The translations under genes and the position numbers were made by a program. A stretch of 42,487 nucleotides of DNA from Spirogloea muscicola. Its lineage: Eukaryota > Streptophyta > Zygnematophyceae > Spirogloeales > Spirogloeaceae. This document shows, piece by piece, positions 1 through 11,101 of the stretch. The first letter of the stretch is position 1. Each line of letters starts with the position of its first letter. Where the stretch lies: assembly GCA_009602725.1 (NCBI GenBank), contig WELB01000071.1:162000-204486 (forward strand), in the 5' to 3' direction. The notes beneath the pieces were generated by a model. It did not search any database. It saw only the letters and a program-made list of their open reading frames with translations, and was not told the origin of the DNA.

Positions 1-463
1 GGTAGCCGGCGTCGCGCATCAAGCCCGCCAGGGCGTCCCGTAGGAGATTGTGGACGCCCACCACCTCAGGGCCTGTGGGACACCGCAGCATGTGGGTGGC
101 TAAGTCTCCGCCCTCCGTACGGAAGCCACACTCACACTGAGTTACTCCAATCAGGCAGGTCGGGGGCAGGCCCAGGAACAGCTGGAGAAGCGTCCGGAAT
201 GCTTCAGGGCTGATTTTGAAAGCGTTGTGGATTGCGTGTGTGGTGAGCCAATCCGTTGCCCCAGGCGTTGCGAGCGATGTGAGACGTGCCAGACTCCTTG
301 GATTGGTCTTGATATCCGGCATCGTCCTCAACGCCTTGCGACGCTCGTCCCTAACTGCCGCAACGAGTCTGGCCTGTGCCGCTTTGTCTACTGGAAGGGG
401 TCTTTCCCCTGGTTCGTTCTTTTTCTTCTGAGGCTCCTCACTCGTAACTACCGAGTGATCCAT
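1..463 (-). mobile_element. Non-LTR retrotransposon RT polyprotein, C-terminal fragment (partial)
   Basis: A minus-strand frame is open from an ATG at 463 to the window edge (about 154 codons, no stop reached). It ends in a Cys/His module of the kind found at the C terminus of LINE-type reverse-transcriptase polyproteins: QCECGF, then a His and a Cys in THMLRC (CxC-x11-H-x3-C), followed by HNLLRDAL. Before it lie the DWL and AFK..AFRTLLQLFLG segments typical of the region between the RT domain and this knuckle. No RT catalytic YxDD block is present in this direction, so this is a 5'-truncated copy, a remnant, or a domain captured by another gene. The N-terminal 25 residues are Lys/Glu-rich. 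The family assignment rests on motif pattern only. The rest of the element would lie to the left of the window. Confidence 0.6.
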
Positions 464-1363
464 CCTCCCCCTGTTCTGACATAGCATCTTCCGACCCCTT
501 CCCTAGTATGTTGTCGTGTTTGGTAGAGTAGTCCTTTTGGGAGAGCCACTTCTTCTTTCACTTAATATCAGCAGCCGCTTTTCCCAGCCCCTACCCTCCG
601 TGGGCCCCTGCTTTCTGCGCCATTCGGCTCTTCTTGACCTCTGCCTCTGGCTCTGTCCAGGGGACCCACTTCCAGGACCCTAGCCTCTCTGATTTGCGGC
701 TGCTTAGCAGGGGTTACTGAGTAATTTGTAGCTGCTTTCTTTCTTTGTGTGCTTTGGTTTCTTAGCGCTTCCTCTGGCTTCCTCTGGCCCCCTTATCGTT
801 CTTTGTTCATTCTTTTTTGGGCTGGCTTGTCCAGCCCCTATCCTCAATGGGCGAGCCCTTTCAATTCTTGACCTTGTCCATTCCTTTTGGGCTGGCTTCT
901 CCCAGCCACCAGTCAATTCGGCCGGCCTTTTCTCTGTGGGCGAGCATTTTCTTCCCTTGGGCCCACTCGTGCTTCTCCTGCACTTGCGCTCCAGAACTTA
1001 CCTGCTGGTCAGTCCCCGGGCCCCTGCAGCGTCCGCGGCACTACGCTTGACGTCGTTCCGCCTGGCCCCCCCCCCGCCGCAGCCACAACCCGCGCAGGCC
1101 CCGCCTCGGCCCGCTCCCCACTTCCCGCCGCTGCCCTCCGGCTGCCTTGCTCTGACTCGCTGGCCGACCTGCGCGGCTCTGGAGAGGCGCGGAGCCGAGC
1201 CGGAGGTTGCACCAGCGGGCTTGCCTGCTCAGGCGAGCACCTTAGCCGGCTGGGCTCTGAGCAAGCCTGCATACCGAGACCAGCGGAGGCAAGCTGCCAC
1301 TAGGAGAGGCACTGGGAGCTTCGTGCCGTAGAGGGGCAGGACTTGGGGCCGCTTGAGCCAGCC
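464..1363. other. Upstream region of DDI1 with T-rich hairpin repeats
   Basis: No gene is supported here. Positions 740-1020 are pyrimidine-rich and hold two diverged copies of a hairpin repeat (stems GGGCTGG/CCAGCCC at 819-837 and GGCTGG/CCAGCC at 890-907). From about 1010 to 1360 the sequence becomes strongly GC-rich with C runs, which fits the DDI1 promoter and 5' UTR. Open frames here are low-complexity shadows. Confidence 0.5.
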
Positions 1364-4300
1364 ATGAGGGTGACTGTGATGACCCCAGACGATCAGATGG
1401 TGGCTGTCGACGTGGACCCCAACGAGCAGGTGCGGTTACTGACACGCGCTGGTAAAGGCGAAACGTATGTAGCACTCGAGATAGGCGTGGAAATATCAGT
1501 GGTAGCTGGATTGCGGCTACAATCAGAGGGCACAGAAGAATGCACTCAGCAGTCTAGAGGTCTAGAGGTTGTTGCAGCTCTGTGTTGCTATACAGACTCT
1601 ACCTTCTTCCTGTGCTATGCCATTGCGAGCTGCACAAGCATAGCCTCTGCTGCAGAATCAAGTCTTGTCCCCAGCCTTTCTCGTCGTTGCACCCACCAGA
1701 CTGACATGACATGTGCATAGTTGCGGGTCTGCTCGACTGTGGCTCCTCATTTGTTGTGCCTTCCATTTGTGCTTATCATGGGTCCAATGGCCCGCACTGC
1801 AGGTTGAAAATGTGAAGGCTATTCTTGAAGTGGAGGTGAGGTTGGTCCAAGTCTACATCGTCCATGGTTGTGTAGCATGTTCAAGCCTCTCTTGTAGCTA
1901 TGTTTCATTGTCTGATCATGAAAAAGGCTCAAGGCGAATGTCTGTCCGATATTTGTCTAGTCTATTACATCACTGGTCGTCAAGTCTGCCACTTCAATGC
2001 ACACAGCCCAGTGATTCTCTATTTCAATTGATGTTACAGTCTACTTGGAGTCCTGCAGACTCAGCTTCCAATCGCAAAGCAGCAGCTCATCTACAATGGC
2101 ATCAGTCTGCAAGATCACATAACCTTGTCAGCTGCTGGCGTGCATGAGGACGATCTTCTGGTTCTCACACGTACACCTCCTGGGTAAGGCTGTTGACCAT
2201 TGCAGTCTTCGAGGTCCTGGTTTTCTTAGTAGTCATTGCTGCATGCAGTGTAGAACAGTCTGCGTGCTGTGGGACTGAATGTCAGCAGAGGGATTCATAT
2301 CCTAGCTCTGGTGCTTATCTATCTGGGCCCTGGCCCTTTGCCAGCAGATCTGGCAGGCACCTCGGAGAGCCAGGCAGAGTACAAGGTGACAGAGGAGGAC
2401 AGGAATTGGCGATGCATCCTGATGGATCTGCTGTAAATCCAGTCGCTCTTCAGCGGCAACTCCGAGCTGACCGCCATCTCATGGACCGCATGATGCAGGT
2501 GTGAGCTTTTGCGGAGCAGGTACTGCATCTCTGTTTGAACCTACTTGACTTGATCTGTCATCTTGAAATTTCAATTATCTCTAAAGTGTTACTCTTCATT
2601 GCCAAGCCCATTGTACCTGTGCATATGGTATATCAAGCAAGCCTGTGTGATTGATTCCCTGCTGAGAGGCATAAGAAGTTGCACCTGGTGCATGTCATGG
2701 ATGTAAGCATTTCGTTGCTGGTGCCAGTCTTTTGTAATCCTGGCCCCAATTACAAGGCGGCTTCTGACTTTAGGGTCATATGCACAGAACAATAGATGCT
2801 CAACCGATACCCGAGCTAACAGTTTTGTTGTTGTGTCATTTGAGCTAGGCAAACAGGCACTTTGCTGAAGTCATAATGGGAGACAATATTGAGGCCTTCC
2901 AGGACGCGCTGCGCATACAACATCAGGCAAGAGCAGAGGCGGAGCACCAGCAGCAGGACGATATGGTGAGACTGGGGCTTCATTTTGTTCCTAGTCATTT
3001 TTTATAACAGTCAACACTTTCACTGCAACCTGGATTCAGTGAGAGGTACATAACACTGCATCTTCTCTTTCAATCGGCAGGATCTCCTGAGTGCCGATCC
3101 ATTTGATATTGATGCTCAGAGGAGGATTGAAGAACGCATTCGCAAGGTATGGTCATTTTCCTCTCCTGCAAATTCGCGAGAGGCGATTTTGGCTTCTGAT
3201 AGCCTCATTGGCAGGCAATGTAGTGCTGCAGTCTCCTCTTTGCTGCTGGGGTTACTAGCGTCCATACTAGCCAGCCACTTCCTCCTTCGAGCACTTTATA
3301 AGTTTGTGTCGGGTCTCCCCCTTTGATCTGGTCCCTTCCCTTGAGGGTGGCCTTTACACCCACCACCTCTTTGAGGAAGGGCTTCTTCTCCCTTCTTCGC
3401 AGCCTGCTGAGCGTCTGGGCTGTCTTGGTCGGGCTTCTCCAATACTTTGGCAGAGCTCCTCTAGTCCGTCCTTTCTTTTGGGCTGGCTGTGTCACAGCCA
3501 TCGCCACCTTGTTCTGCTTCTCGGTTGCCTCGTTTTATGACTTGTTTGACCTAGTCCTGTGGCTATCTATGCTGTTTGATGAGGCATGTCGCTTGCTGGC
3601 TCAGAAAAATGTGGAGGAGAATTGGGAGAATGCTCTTGAATACAACCCTGAGGCTTTTGCACAAGTGGTAATTCCTATACTCAGTCTCCACAGTGTTGTG
3701 ACCCAGCATACATTTGTGCTCATTTTGTATGTCTTGCTTCCGCACTGATCTGGAGTCGATGGCACACAGGTGATGCTTTATGTCGATGTGGAGGTCAACG
3801 GTGTGCCCCTCAAGGTCAGGAGCCTGCCTTGCATGGTCCATCCAAGAATCTCAAACGCAGAGCTTGCTTGCTGTGGTTGTTCTATATGTACGAGTGGCTG
3901 TTTGTGTGCTTCAATCACAATGTACAATAGATTCTCAAGTGCTTCTTCTGAAAATTTACAAGGACCCTACCCTTCAGGCATTCGTGGATAGTGGAGCTCA
4001 GACGACCATTATGAGCAAGGACTGTGCAGAGCGCACAGGCCTCCTTCGATTGATGGACTCACGGTACTCAGGGGTGGCCAGGGGCGTGGGCACTGGAAGG
4101 ATTTTGGGGCGCATACATGTGGCACAGCTCAAGGTCAGCATTGGTAGTAGAAGTCAAGGAGGTCTGGAACACCGTACTGTTGGGGAGATGGCAAGATTAC
4201 AGATGCTGATGCCCTGTCAATCTGACTCCTGACAGCAGCAAGCAGTGTCAACTCATATCATTCTATACACTACTTGCAGATTGGAACACAGTTCTATCCA

Positions 4301-5485
4301 TGCTCGTTCACAGTGCTTGAAGCACAGGACATGGAACTTCTTTTTGGCCTTGACATGCTACGCAAGCACCAGGTATCACTGGAGTGCATGTCAAATTGGT
4401 ATGACATGCTTTTCTCCTACTGCTGGCTGTCTTCATCCTGTCAGGCATGAGCTAATTCGTATGAGACAGTCTGACTCACTAGGACGACATGTGACACTCA
4501 TATACTGGAGTGCAAAACTGTACCCTTCTTGTTTGTTACAGTGCTTGGTTGACCTGAAGAACAATTCTTTACAAGTTGGAGGTGGAGAGGTGGCAGTTCC
4601 CTTTCTAGCAGGTAGAATGACCGTGTCAATTCCCTTTCCAGCAGGCAGCATCACTGTGCTAGTGACATAGATGCTGCTGAAGCCTCACAGTTCTGTAGTA
4701 TGTGCTTTGTTTCTTGCTCGCTGCCATGACGGAGAAAGAGAAGCAAGGGTCACGGCATCTCTAGTTACTGTCTTCTTGAGATTGTGCTTAATTGAGCTGT
4801 CTTCGACACCTTTGCTGAGGCCTCATTGCATGCATGGCTGCAGAGAAAGATCTACCCTCAAGATTAAGAATGCATCCCGATGCACAAGATGCAGATTCGA
4901 TGAGAGTGAGCCCCCTGAACCTGTCAGATCAATAAAAAGCTCGGGGGCACTGAGATGAGCTGCTTTCTGGTCCTGGTTCAACTTTGTTCACGCGAACAGC
5001 GATGTTGGCCAGACTGACCCACAGACACAATAGATACTAAAGACAGCAACGTCTGCCAGACTGGCCCTGGTGACATGCACCGTAGTTCCGTAATGATGTA
5101 CAGGGCAACGCCACCAGCAGTGCCTCAGGCCTTCCATCTACACCAGGCCAGCTTGCTGATGTTCGTCAACCACCAGTGGCACCTTCAGATGTGAGTAACT
5201 CCGTGCTGGCAGCACGAAATTGATGTGCTTCCTGCTCAAACGAGCCCTCTTATTGATGTTGTTTACAAATTGAGCTGGCTTTTGCTCCATGTCAAAATGG
5301 CAGTCTCAGATGCTCTGCATCGTTTGACACCAACGTGCCTGGTTGCATCTCATGGGAGTCAGGGCACGGAAGAGAAAGTTGTGAGATTGAGTGAGCTAGG
5401 GTTCGACAGAGCCCAAGTGCTTAAGGCGCTGGCCCTCTGCCGTGGGAATGAAGAAGAGGCTGCCTCCCTGCTATTTGGAGGATAG
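1364..5485 (+). CDS. DDI1: DDI1: UBL, retroviral-like aspartyl protease and UBA shuttle protein
   Basis: Proteasome shuttle factor and ubiquitin-directed aspartyl protease. Exons with consistent phase: 1364-1429, 1803-1835, 2059-2183, 2345-2498, 2849-2965, 3081-3146, 3605-3667, 3770-3814, 3978-4133, 4280-4372, 4542-4611, 4844-4905, 5104-5190, 5363-5485. They sum to 1260 nt, or 419 aa, the usual length for plant and fungal DDI1. Residues 1-75 form the ubiquitin-like domain (start [11 protein letters not shown]). The helical middle includes RIEERIRK and [12 protein letters not shown]. The protease begins near residue 215 with the catalytic loop [10 protein letters not shown] (Asp about 227) and continues with [12 protein letters not shown] and [11 protein letters not shown]. 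The UBA is the last exon ([16 protein letters not shown]). The start is the ATG at 1364, matching family N termini. Exon 4's acceptor was chosen by phase and is the least certain. The catalytic motif is intact, so the protease is probably active. Confidence 0.95.
4597..4660 (+). repeat. 33-bp tandem duplication over the DDI1 exon 11 donor
   Basis: Two imperfect copies with a period of 33 bp start at 4597 and 4630 (about 25 of 31 positions match). The first contains the end of exon 11 and its donor, GCAG|GTAGAA. The second repeats the polypyrimidine-CTAGCAGG block with GC in place of GT. The duplication creates an extra pyrimidine-AG inside the intron that could act as a decoy splice signal. 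Confidence 0.7.
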
Positions 5486-6363
5486 CCTTCTCTTTGGGGT
5501 CGAGGAAAGTGTGCCACTCGTGGGCCTCTGACGAGGTAAATAACTCGTGCAATGTCAACGTTGATTTGCATTTGCTCTATAGCTCGTACACAGAGTGGCG
5601 TTGCTGCAAGGAGTGGCTCCCATCCCTCTAGTTCCAAGCATGTGGATGGACATCTTAGTTCTGTGGCTGGGCCTGTGTGCAGGGTCGAATGACTTTGCCT
5701 GTCACTGGGTTGCTTGACGGGCAGCATCTGATTGTGCAGATTGCACTTTGAAGAGCATTCGCAGGAGGCTTGCAGACTGTGCGGCTCCTGGTGTGCCGAG
5801 CAGTCAGATACCCTACACGTCCATGACAGCTCGCTCCGTGAGGAACACGGCAGGAGGCTTGCAGCTTCCTGCTGTCACTTGGTGGGGCAGCAACTGCCAG
5901 CAAGAAACTGTTTGCCGAGACTCATGGAGCGGCTGTGAAGGCCAGCCCTCTTTTGGGAGAGGCAGCGAGCTGATGAGGTGCCAGAGCTGAGCCATTGTTG
6001 GCGGGCACAGTGGCACTTTGCGAGGTGGCGAGGCCCCTCCCAGGAGAAGTAGCTCTTTCAAAGGGTGCTATGAGTGTGAAAGGTTAGCTCCCAGGGGCCT
6101 CCTTGTTTGTGGGGCTTTGCCTGTGACCATGGCCACTTGCTTTTCGCTCCTTTTCCATCCTTTTGAGTTGGCCATTCACGGCCATCGCCACCTCTCAAAG
6201 AGCTTCTTCTCTTCTCTATCCATATTGGTGTGGCCCTTTCGGAGGATCCGCTTCCCTTCATGCAATTTGTCATTCTGTTCTGGGCTGCTGGCCCTTGCAG
6301 CCCTCGCCACCCTTGGAGACCAGCAGCTTCTACTCTCTCAGCCGTTGCCATCCTCGTGCAATA

Positions 6364-6407
6364 GAGAGAAGGTGCGCGGGGCGCATGAAATGAATGGGAG
6401 GCCAATG
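6364..6407 (+). repeat. Dispersed repeat family 1, copy A
   Basis: A block of about 44 bp with core GCGCATGAAATGAATGGGAG ending in GCCAATG. Related copies are at 27391-27435 (plus) and 11102-11147 (minus). All are outside coding exons. Confidence 0.6.
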
Positions 6408-6740
6408 CAAGCCAATAAATTGTGCAGGCAAGGTCTAGTGCAAACTAAACAAGGCTACATAATACCTAAATTAAGGTGCCTAGGGTGACATCAGTAGCCA
6501 CGGGTGAGCACAAGCAAATCTGACAAGCTAACTTGGGGAGCTGGAGCGCCGCCACGAAAGCCGGAGGCCTGACTTATAGCGCGCCCTGCACGATGATGAA
6601 GAGCCAATGCTGGCGAGCGCTGCAAACTAAGCGAGAGACTTGTGCAATAGCTTCGTCGTCGCCTTCATGTGCCAGACGAGAAGTGAAGGCAGGTGGACGG
6701 TCAGGTCGGCCCGGGAAGCCGGAGCCGGGGGATGCCGGAA

Positions 6741-6769
6741 TTAGGGTTCAGGGGCTCGAGAGTTTAGGG
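6741..6769 (+). promoter_or_regulatory. Telo-box-like pair (TTAGGG / TTTAGGG)
   Basis: TTAGGGTTC at 6741 and TTTAGGG at 6763 lie about 190 bp before the start codon at 6958. In plants the telo-box (AAACCCTA and its complement) is common in promoters of translation and ribosome-biogenesis genes. A role here is inferred from motif and position only. Confidence 0.3.
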
Positions 6770-6879
6770 TCCCGGGCCATCCCCCCTCCCCGCCGCCCGC
6801 GCCGCAGCGCCCGGAGCTTCTCCGCCCAGCCGCCGCCGCTCCCGGCGTCGCCTCCCTCTGCCGGCGCCTGGCCTCACTC

Positions 6880-6886
<7 letters not shown>

Positions 6887-6917
<31 letters not shown>
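6887..6917 (+). repeat. (CGC)n microsatellite
   Basis: About ten CGC units just upstream of the start codon at 6958, probably in the 5' UTR. Long arginine, alanine or proline runs in translated frames here come from the repeat and are not evidence of protein. Confidence 0.85.
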
Positions 6918-6921
<4 letters not shown>

Positions 6922-6957
6922 AGAGAGGCCCGCCCGTCTCCGTCTCCCAGGCGGGGC

Positions 6958-7924
6958 ATGGCCACGCCGTCGTGGGCGGGCCTCGACACGGGCTTGTCGG
7001 ACGCGTCTGACGACGAGAGCGACGCGAGCGACGGCGCCGCCGGAGAGCCGGCGGACGGCCACGACGGGGAGGCTGCGCCGGCCGCGGCGCGGGAGGACGC
7101 CCCGGAGGGCGACGGGAGGCTGGCCGCGGGCTCCGCAGCCGGCGCCTCCGGTGAGGGCCTGACGAGTCTCGACCCCTCACAGCAACATTCCTAGTCGATC
7201 ATGCTGCACCTCTCCAGGCTTCTGAGGAGCTCATCTTCGTCACGAGCTGCCACGCCTGCCGTGTGTCTTCGCCCCTGACTTTCGCTCGTCGTGTGTCGGT
7301 CAAGGCCGCCTGCAGCAGGCCGCTGGCGCCAAGAAGGCGAAGCTGGACTATGAGGCTCTGAAGCGCCACGGCTTCCGGGGCGGGCCCTCCGTGCTGCATG
7401 TTCCGGCTCCCCGCGCATCCGCGGAGCAGCAGGCCTGGGACTGGGCGAACGGCGAAGCGCAGGCCAAGGCGGACGACAAGGAGAGCTTTGGCGAGCGGGA
7501 GAAGCTGCGGGCTGCTGTCAACGAGGGGAGCATGCAGGTCGCTCTCCTGGCTGCCTGCGTGACCTTCACCCTCGCGGCTGTTAGACATGTCCTTCTGCCC
7601 AGACCTCTACTTCCATCACCTGCTGGCCTGACTGTCGTGGACCTGGCTGCTATGTAGCTAACACTGGGACTGCTTCGAGATGACTTGCCTGGCTGAGGAG
7701 AATACCATGGCTGTTGAGTGCAGGCAGCCGCCTTGGCCATACAGCACAACAGTTTCGCGAAGCAGCAGCGCAAGGATGCAGCAGAAGAGCGCAGGCAGAT
7801 GAGCTTCAGCCAAAAAGAAAAGCGGAAGCGAGATCTGGGGCAGGCAAGCCGAGGCAAGAATTACGTAGAAGAGGAGAAGCGGTTGTTGCGAGATTCAGGT
7901 GTTTACTCAGGGTTTGATGCCTAG
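6958..7924 (+). CDS. Small charged protein with conserved C-terminal block (unnamed family)
   Basis: Three exons with consistent phase: 6958-7150, 7305-7537, 7724-7924, giving 208 aa. The N terminus (residues 1-65) is acidic and low-complexity (SDASDDESDASDG). The middle (KKAKLDYEALKRHGF, AWDWANGEAQAKADD) is charged and probably helical. The C terminus is compact and looks strongly constrained: NSFAKQQRKDAAEERRQ, SFSQKEKRKRDLGQASRGK, NYVEEEKRLLRD, ending YSGFDA. This ending resembles a conserved eukaryotic small-protein family, but I cannot name it with confidence. The basic KEKRKR stretch could be a nuclear localisation signal, so a nuclear or RNA-related role is a guess. The ATG at 6958 is the first in frame after a GC-rich leader. 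The acceptor of exon 2 (7303-7304) was chosen by phase. Confidence 0.8.
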
Positions 7925-9166
7925 AGCGCTCTGGTTGTCAGATACTTTCGACCACTTCTAGGCATACAGGCTTGCTGCAAACTCAAGCAAAGTCCAAGTG
8001 TCAAACTTGCACCAATCTGCCAAAGGTGATTAGAAAAGCTTAGTTAGCATGTTATCTTTGTGACTTGCAGCAAGGACCTCTACTGCAAGCTCTAAAGTAT
8101 CCCCTTCAATCAGATGTGTAGAGGGCTGTCATAGTCTATGATCTGCCTGTCAGGGAAAGCGTTGGTATATCAGGTCAGCTATTATCAGCAGGTTTAAGTG
8201 ATATGGAGAATCTTATGCATCCCTCAGCTTCTGCACCACATGGCACGTAGGCACAGGGCAGCTCATGTGTGCATTCATGTCATTGGAGTTGGGGGCCATG
8301 CGATGAGGTCGTCAGTCAGCATGGCACCAATGAAAAGGGTTGCAGACAAGAAATACTCCATCAGTCGGAAATACATCCTCACCACAGTCAAGCATATGGC
8401 CTTCTATGACCTGAGAGGCTGCATCTACCAACACATACGCACTGCTATACATTGCACGGCTACTTGCTCGACACCCACTACAACCACTACAACCATGTTG
8501 TGCAGGCTTTAGTTGCCACTATAGGCTGCTCCACAGCGTGTTTGCTAGCTGACAGCTTGTTTGTTACAATGAGGGAGGCAACCAATCTCACTTCCTGTCA
8601 ATCTGGCTTGCCACAAGGACAATGATGAGTCTGACAATGATAAGGTCTCGGAACAACAAGCAGATAGTGCAGCTATCTGCAACTCTTATGTGCGTGCATA
8701 TACACTGACATTACAGAAACAGCTCCAAGAGGCAGCAGTCACGGGCTGCCTGCCCTTGTTGGGCCTGCCGCTTGCTACTCGTCTGACCTCCTTGGACTAC
8801 CCAAGAACCTGCTGATGCAGGCGCTAGACTGCACAGCTCTGTGAGGGCCGTCCAAATTGGCTAATCAGAGGCCACGCAAGGCCGAGCAGAGGTGAAAACG
8901 TGCACCAATCTTTCTAGCAGTTGAATGTGCTTGCTATTTAGCAACTGGTGAAAGCCAGAGCCCCTACTGAGGAAGAGGGATGCTAGTAAAACGATAATGC
9001 CTACAGGATTGCCATGTAGTGTGTATGCGCCTCTCCCGTACACCTGATTGATGACCACCGTCATGGTGCGGTTCTGCTTGCCATGCCCTCACACAAGGAT
9101 TTGAAGTGGTGCAGGTCAGTCACAACGTCGTGTTGAGATATCTTTGAAGAGAGATAGAGAACAGCC
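7925..9166. other. Intergenic region between convergent gene ends
   Basis: This is the 3' side of the gene at 6958 and of the acidic gene on the other strand. Small frames are present (for example around 8198-8512), but none shows domain content, splice support or bias I can recognise. I see no gene here. Confidence 0.5.
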
Positions 9167-10613
9167 TCAATGCTTCAACGACCTTGGGTCCTGGTCGTCC
9201 TCCACGCGTGCTTGTATGCGCTTCCTCTTACGATCCAAGGGTGGCCGAGCTACGTCCTCCTCCTCCTCATCCTCCTCGTCAAAGTCCTCATCCTCACCAT
9301 TCTCTTCGTCCCCAGGCTCAAAGTCGCTCTGGCCCTCTTCGTCAGCTGCCTGGCCTATGGGGGCCACGAGGTACTCGGTGCCGTAGACCTCGTCATCATC
9401 CTGCACGCCATCCAAATGTGTTGTGTCATTGGAGAGAATTCGAGGCAAGGCAACCTTGCTGTCATTGAGAAGTACCCCCAGGCGCTCTCAGACATCGATG
9501 CCTGCTTCCAGAATGCAGATGATCTGAGGAGCAAGAGCTGAAGAGTTGCCACGTCAAGCAGACAGCAAGTGAGCTGCTGACCTCGGCGACGTCGTCATCT
9601 CCTTCGTTGTCCTCCTCCACTTCTGGCCCACCTTCTGAGACGCTACGGCCAGCTTTGGCGTGGTGGCCATCACCAGCCGCCCCTTCTTCCTCGTAGTCTC
9701 CATCACCATCGCTGGGCTCCTCATCGTCCTCCTCGTCCGGCGGCCCTCGTGCCAGGTTCCCGCTGTCTCTGGCTCGCAATGCACGACCGCCAGGGACCTC
9801 GTAAAGGTCTCCCTGCTCCAGCGCTTCGTCGTCCTCCTCGTCCTCGTCCTCGTCGCCGCCATCGTGCTCTTGGCCGCCGTCATCAACATCTTCCACCTCC
9901 ACCCTCGCATGGCTGCCGTTCCCGGCCTCGTCCTCCTCCTCGTCGTCGTCCTCGTCCCCCGTCCCGAGGTCGTCGTCACGGCCGTCCTCGTCGTCGTCCT
10001 CCTCCTCCTGGGCCACAGCCACCCGGGGCGCTCGCCCAGCCTTGGCAGCATGCACGCGGCCACCCTCCTCCTCCTCGTCCTCCTCGTCGTCCTCGTCCTC
10101 CTCATCTAGAGCCTCGTCCTCCTCGCTCCCCTGCTCCACCTGGACTCCCTCGCCGCCCTCAACCCCTGCTCCGCCTCCACCGCCATCCCCGTCGTCATTA
10201 TCCTCGTCGTCGTCGTCGTCGCCGTCATTGTCGTCCTCGTCGTCGTCGTCGTCGTCGTCGCCCTCGTGCTCGTCGTTGGCACCCTCCTGTTCTTCGTCAT
10301 CCTCGTCGAGCTCCTGCACGTCGTCCTCCTCGTCACTGAGCTCCACAATGTCCGCGCGGTTAGCGCCGCCACGACCACCGTACTCGGCCCCGACGCCTTG
10401 TTCGTCGTCCCCCTCCCCGTCCTCTCCATCGTCATCCTCGTCGTCTTCCTCTCCGTCCTCCTCGTCGTCCTCGTCCACCTCGTCCTCCTCGTCTCCAGCA
10501 TCACGCCCGTCGTTGCCGGCGCCGCCTCTCCCGTCGACGCCGTCGTCGTCGTCCTCGTCCACCTGGTCGTCGTACTCCGCGTCCTCCTTGTCCAGGTCCT
10601 CGAGCAACGTCAT
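9167..10613 (-). CDS. ANP32-related acidic nuclear protein, C-terminal part (LRR part missing)
   Basis: Two exons: 10613-9582 and 9400-9167, joined in phase at GAG|GAT (421 residues from the first in-frame ATG). Nearly all of exon 1 is Asp/Glu repeats. The start, GLMTLLEDLDKEDAE, matches the C-cap of the leucine-rich repeat domain of ANP32 proteins, where a LxxLDxxD motif leads into the acidic tail. The end (VYGTEYLVAPIGQ, SDFEPGDEE, then the basic LDRKRKR) matches plant ANP32-related proteins. The ATG at 10613 is therefore probably internal. The exon is open for only about 23 codons upstream of it, and I cannot find the LRR exons before the lone N at 10871. Family role: histone chaperone and phosphatase-inhibitor-like acidic nuclear factors. 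Confidence 0.7.
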
Positions 10614-10870
10614 GAGGCCGAGCGCGGCTCCGGGAGAAGCGCGTGGAGATCGGGCGAGGCTGCCGAGGGAGCCTCAGGGTGCGCAGCGGGCTGAGGCGCG
10701 GAGGCGCTGCAGCTGCGCCGCCGAGAGCGACTGGCTCTGCCGCCGAGGCTCTCCGGGGGCGGGGCTCGCGGAAGCTGGCAGCACGTCAATGCTGCGACGG
10801 CGCCGCAGGGCCGCGCATCGCGGCAGCGGCGGGCTCAGATGGCGGGCGGCGGGGGCCGGCGGGGAGGCGG

Positions 10871-10871
10871 N
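10871..10871. other. Single undetermined base (possible collapsed gap)
   Basis: A lone N inside GGC-rich sequence. The LRR exons expected upstream of the ANP32-like tail are missing just beyond it, so it may mark lost sequence and not one unread base. Confidence 0.5.
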
Positions 10872-11101
10872 GCGCGACGGGCTGGCGGCGGCGCGGCGGC
10901 GGCGGCGTCGCGGCGTTGGGTGGTGGCGCAACGGTGCGCAACGAGATACCCCACCCGCTCTACTTTATCGTCTCGTGTCGTTCCCGTCTTCTTCTTCCCG
11001 CCGGGGCGCCCCCGCGTGGCTCTTATCACGCACTGCAGACCGGCCCTTCTCCACCTTTCTTTCTCTCCGTTCTTGATTGCCCGAACACTTGTGCTGGCGA
11101 G

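Larger units (their letters stand above)
5486..6957. other. Intergenic region, repeat-bearing, then GC-rich promoter
   Basis: No gene is supported between DDI1 and the gene at 6958. Positions 6120-6410 are pyrimidine-rich, with two hairpin repeat units (6169-6184, 6282-6303) and one copy of a dispersed repeat at 6364-6407. From about 6690 the sequence becomes very GC-rich. It contains two TTAGGG-type motifs (6741-6746, 6763-6769) and a (CGC)n microsatellite (6887-6917) directly before the start codon. Confidence 0.5.

Noticed and set aside
6533-7180. Arg- and Pro-rich frames on both strands around 6533-7180
   Set aside because: They arise from the (CGC)n repeat and GC-rich promoter. The spliced plus-strand gene starting at 6958 accounts for the coding signal.
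8198-8512. 104-codon plus-strand frame with a Thr run
   Set aside because: The Thr run comes from an ACT/ACA repeat, and there is no splice context or homology that I can see.
9749-11076. Long plus-strand frames rich in Ser, Pro or Arg opposite the acidic gene
   Set aside because: They are the complement of Asp/Glu codon repeats (GAC/GAG gives GTC/CTC) and have no domain or splice evidence. The minus strand explains the region.
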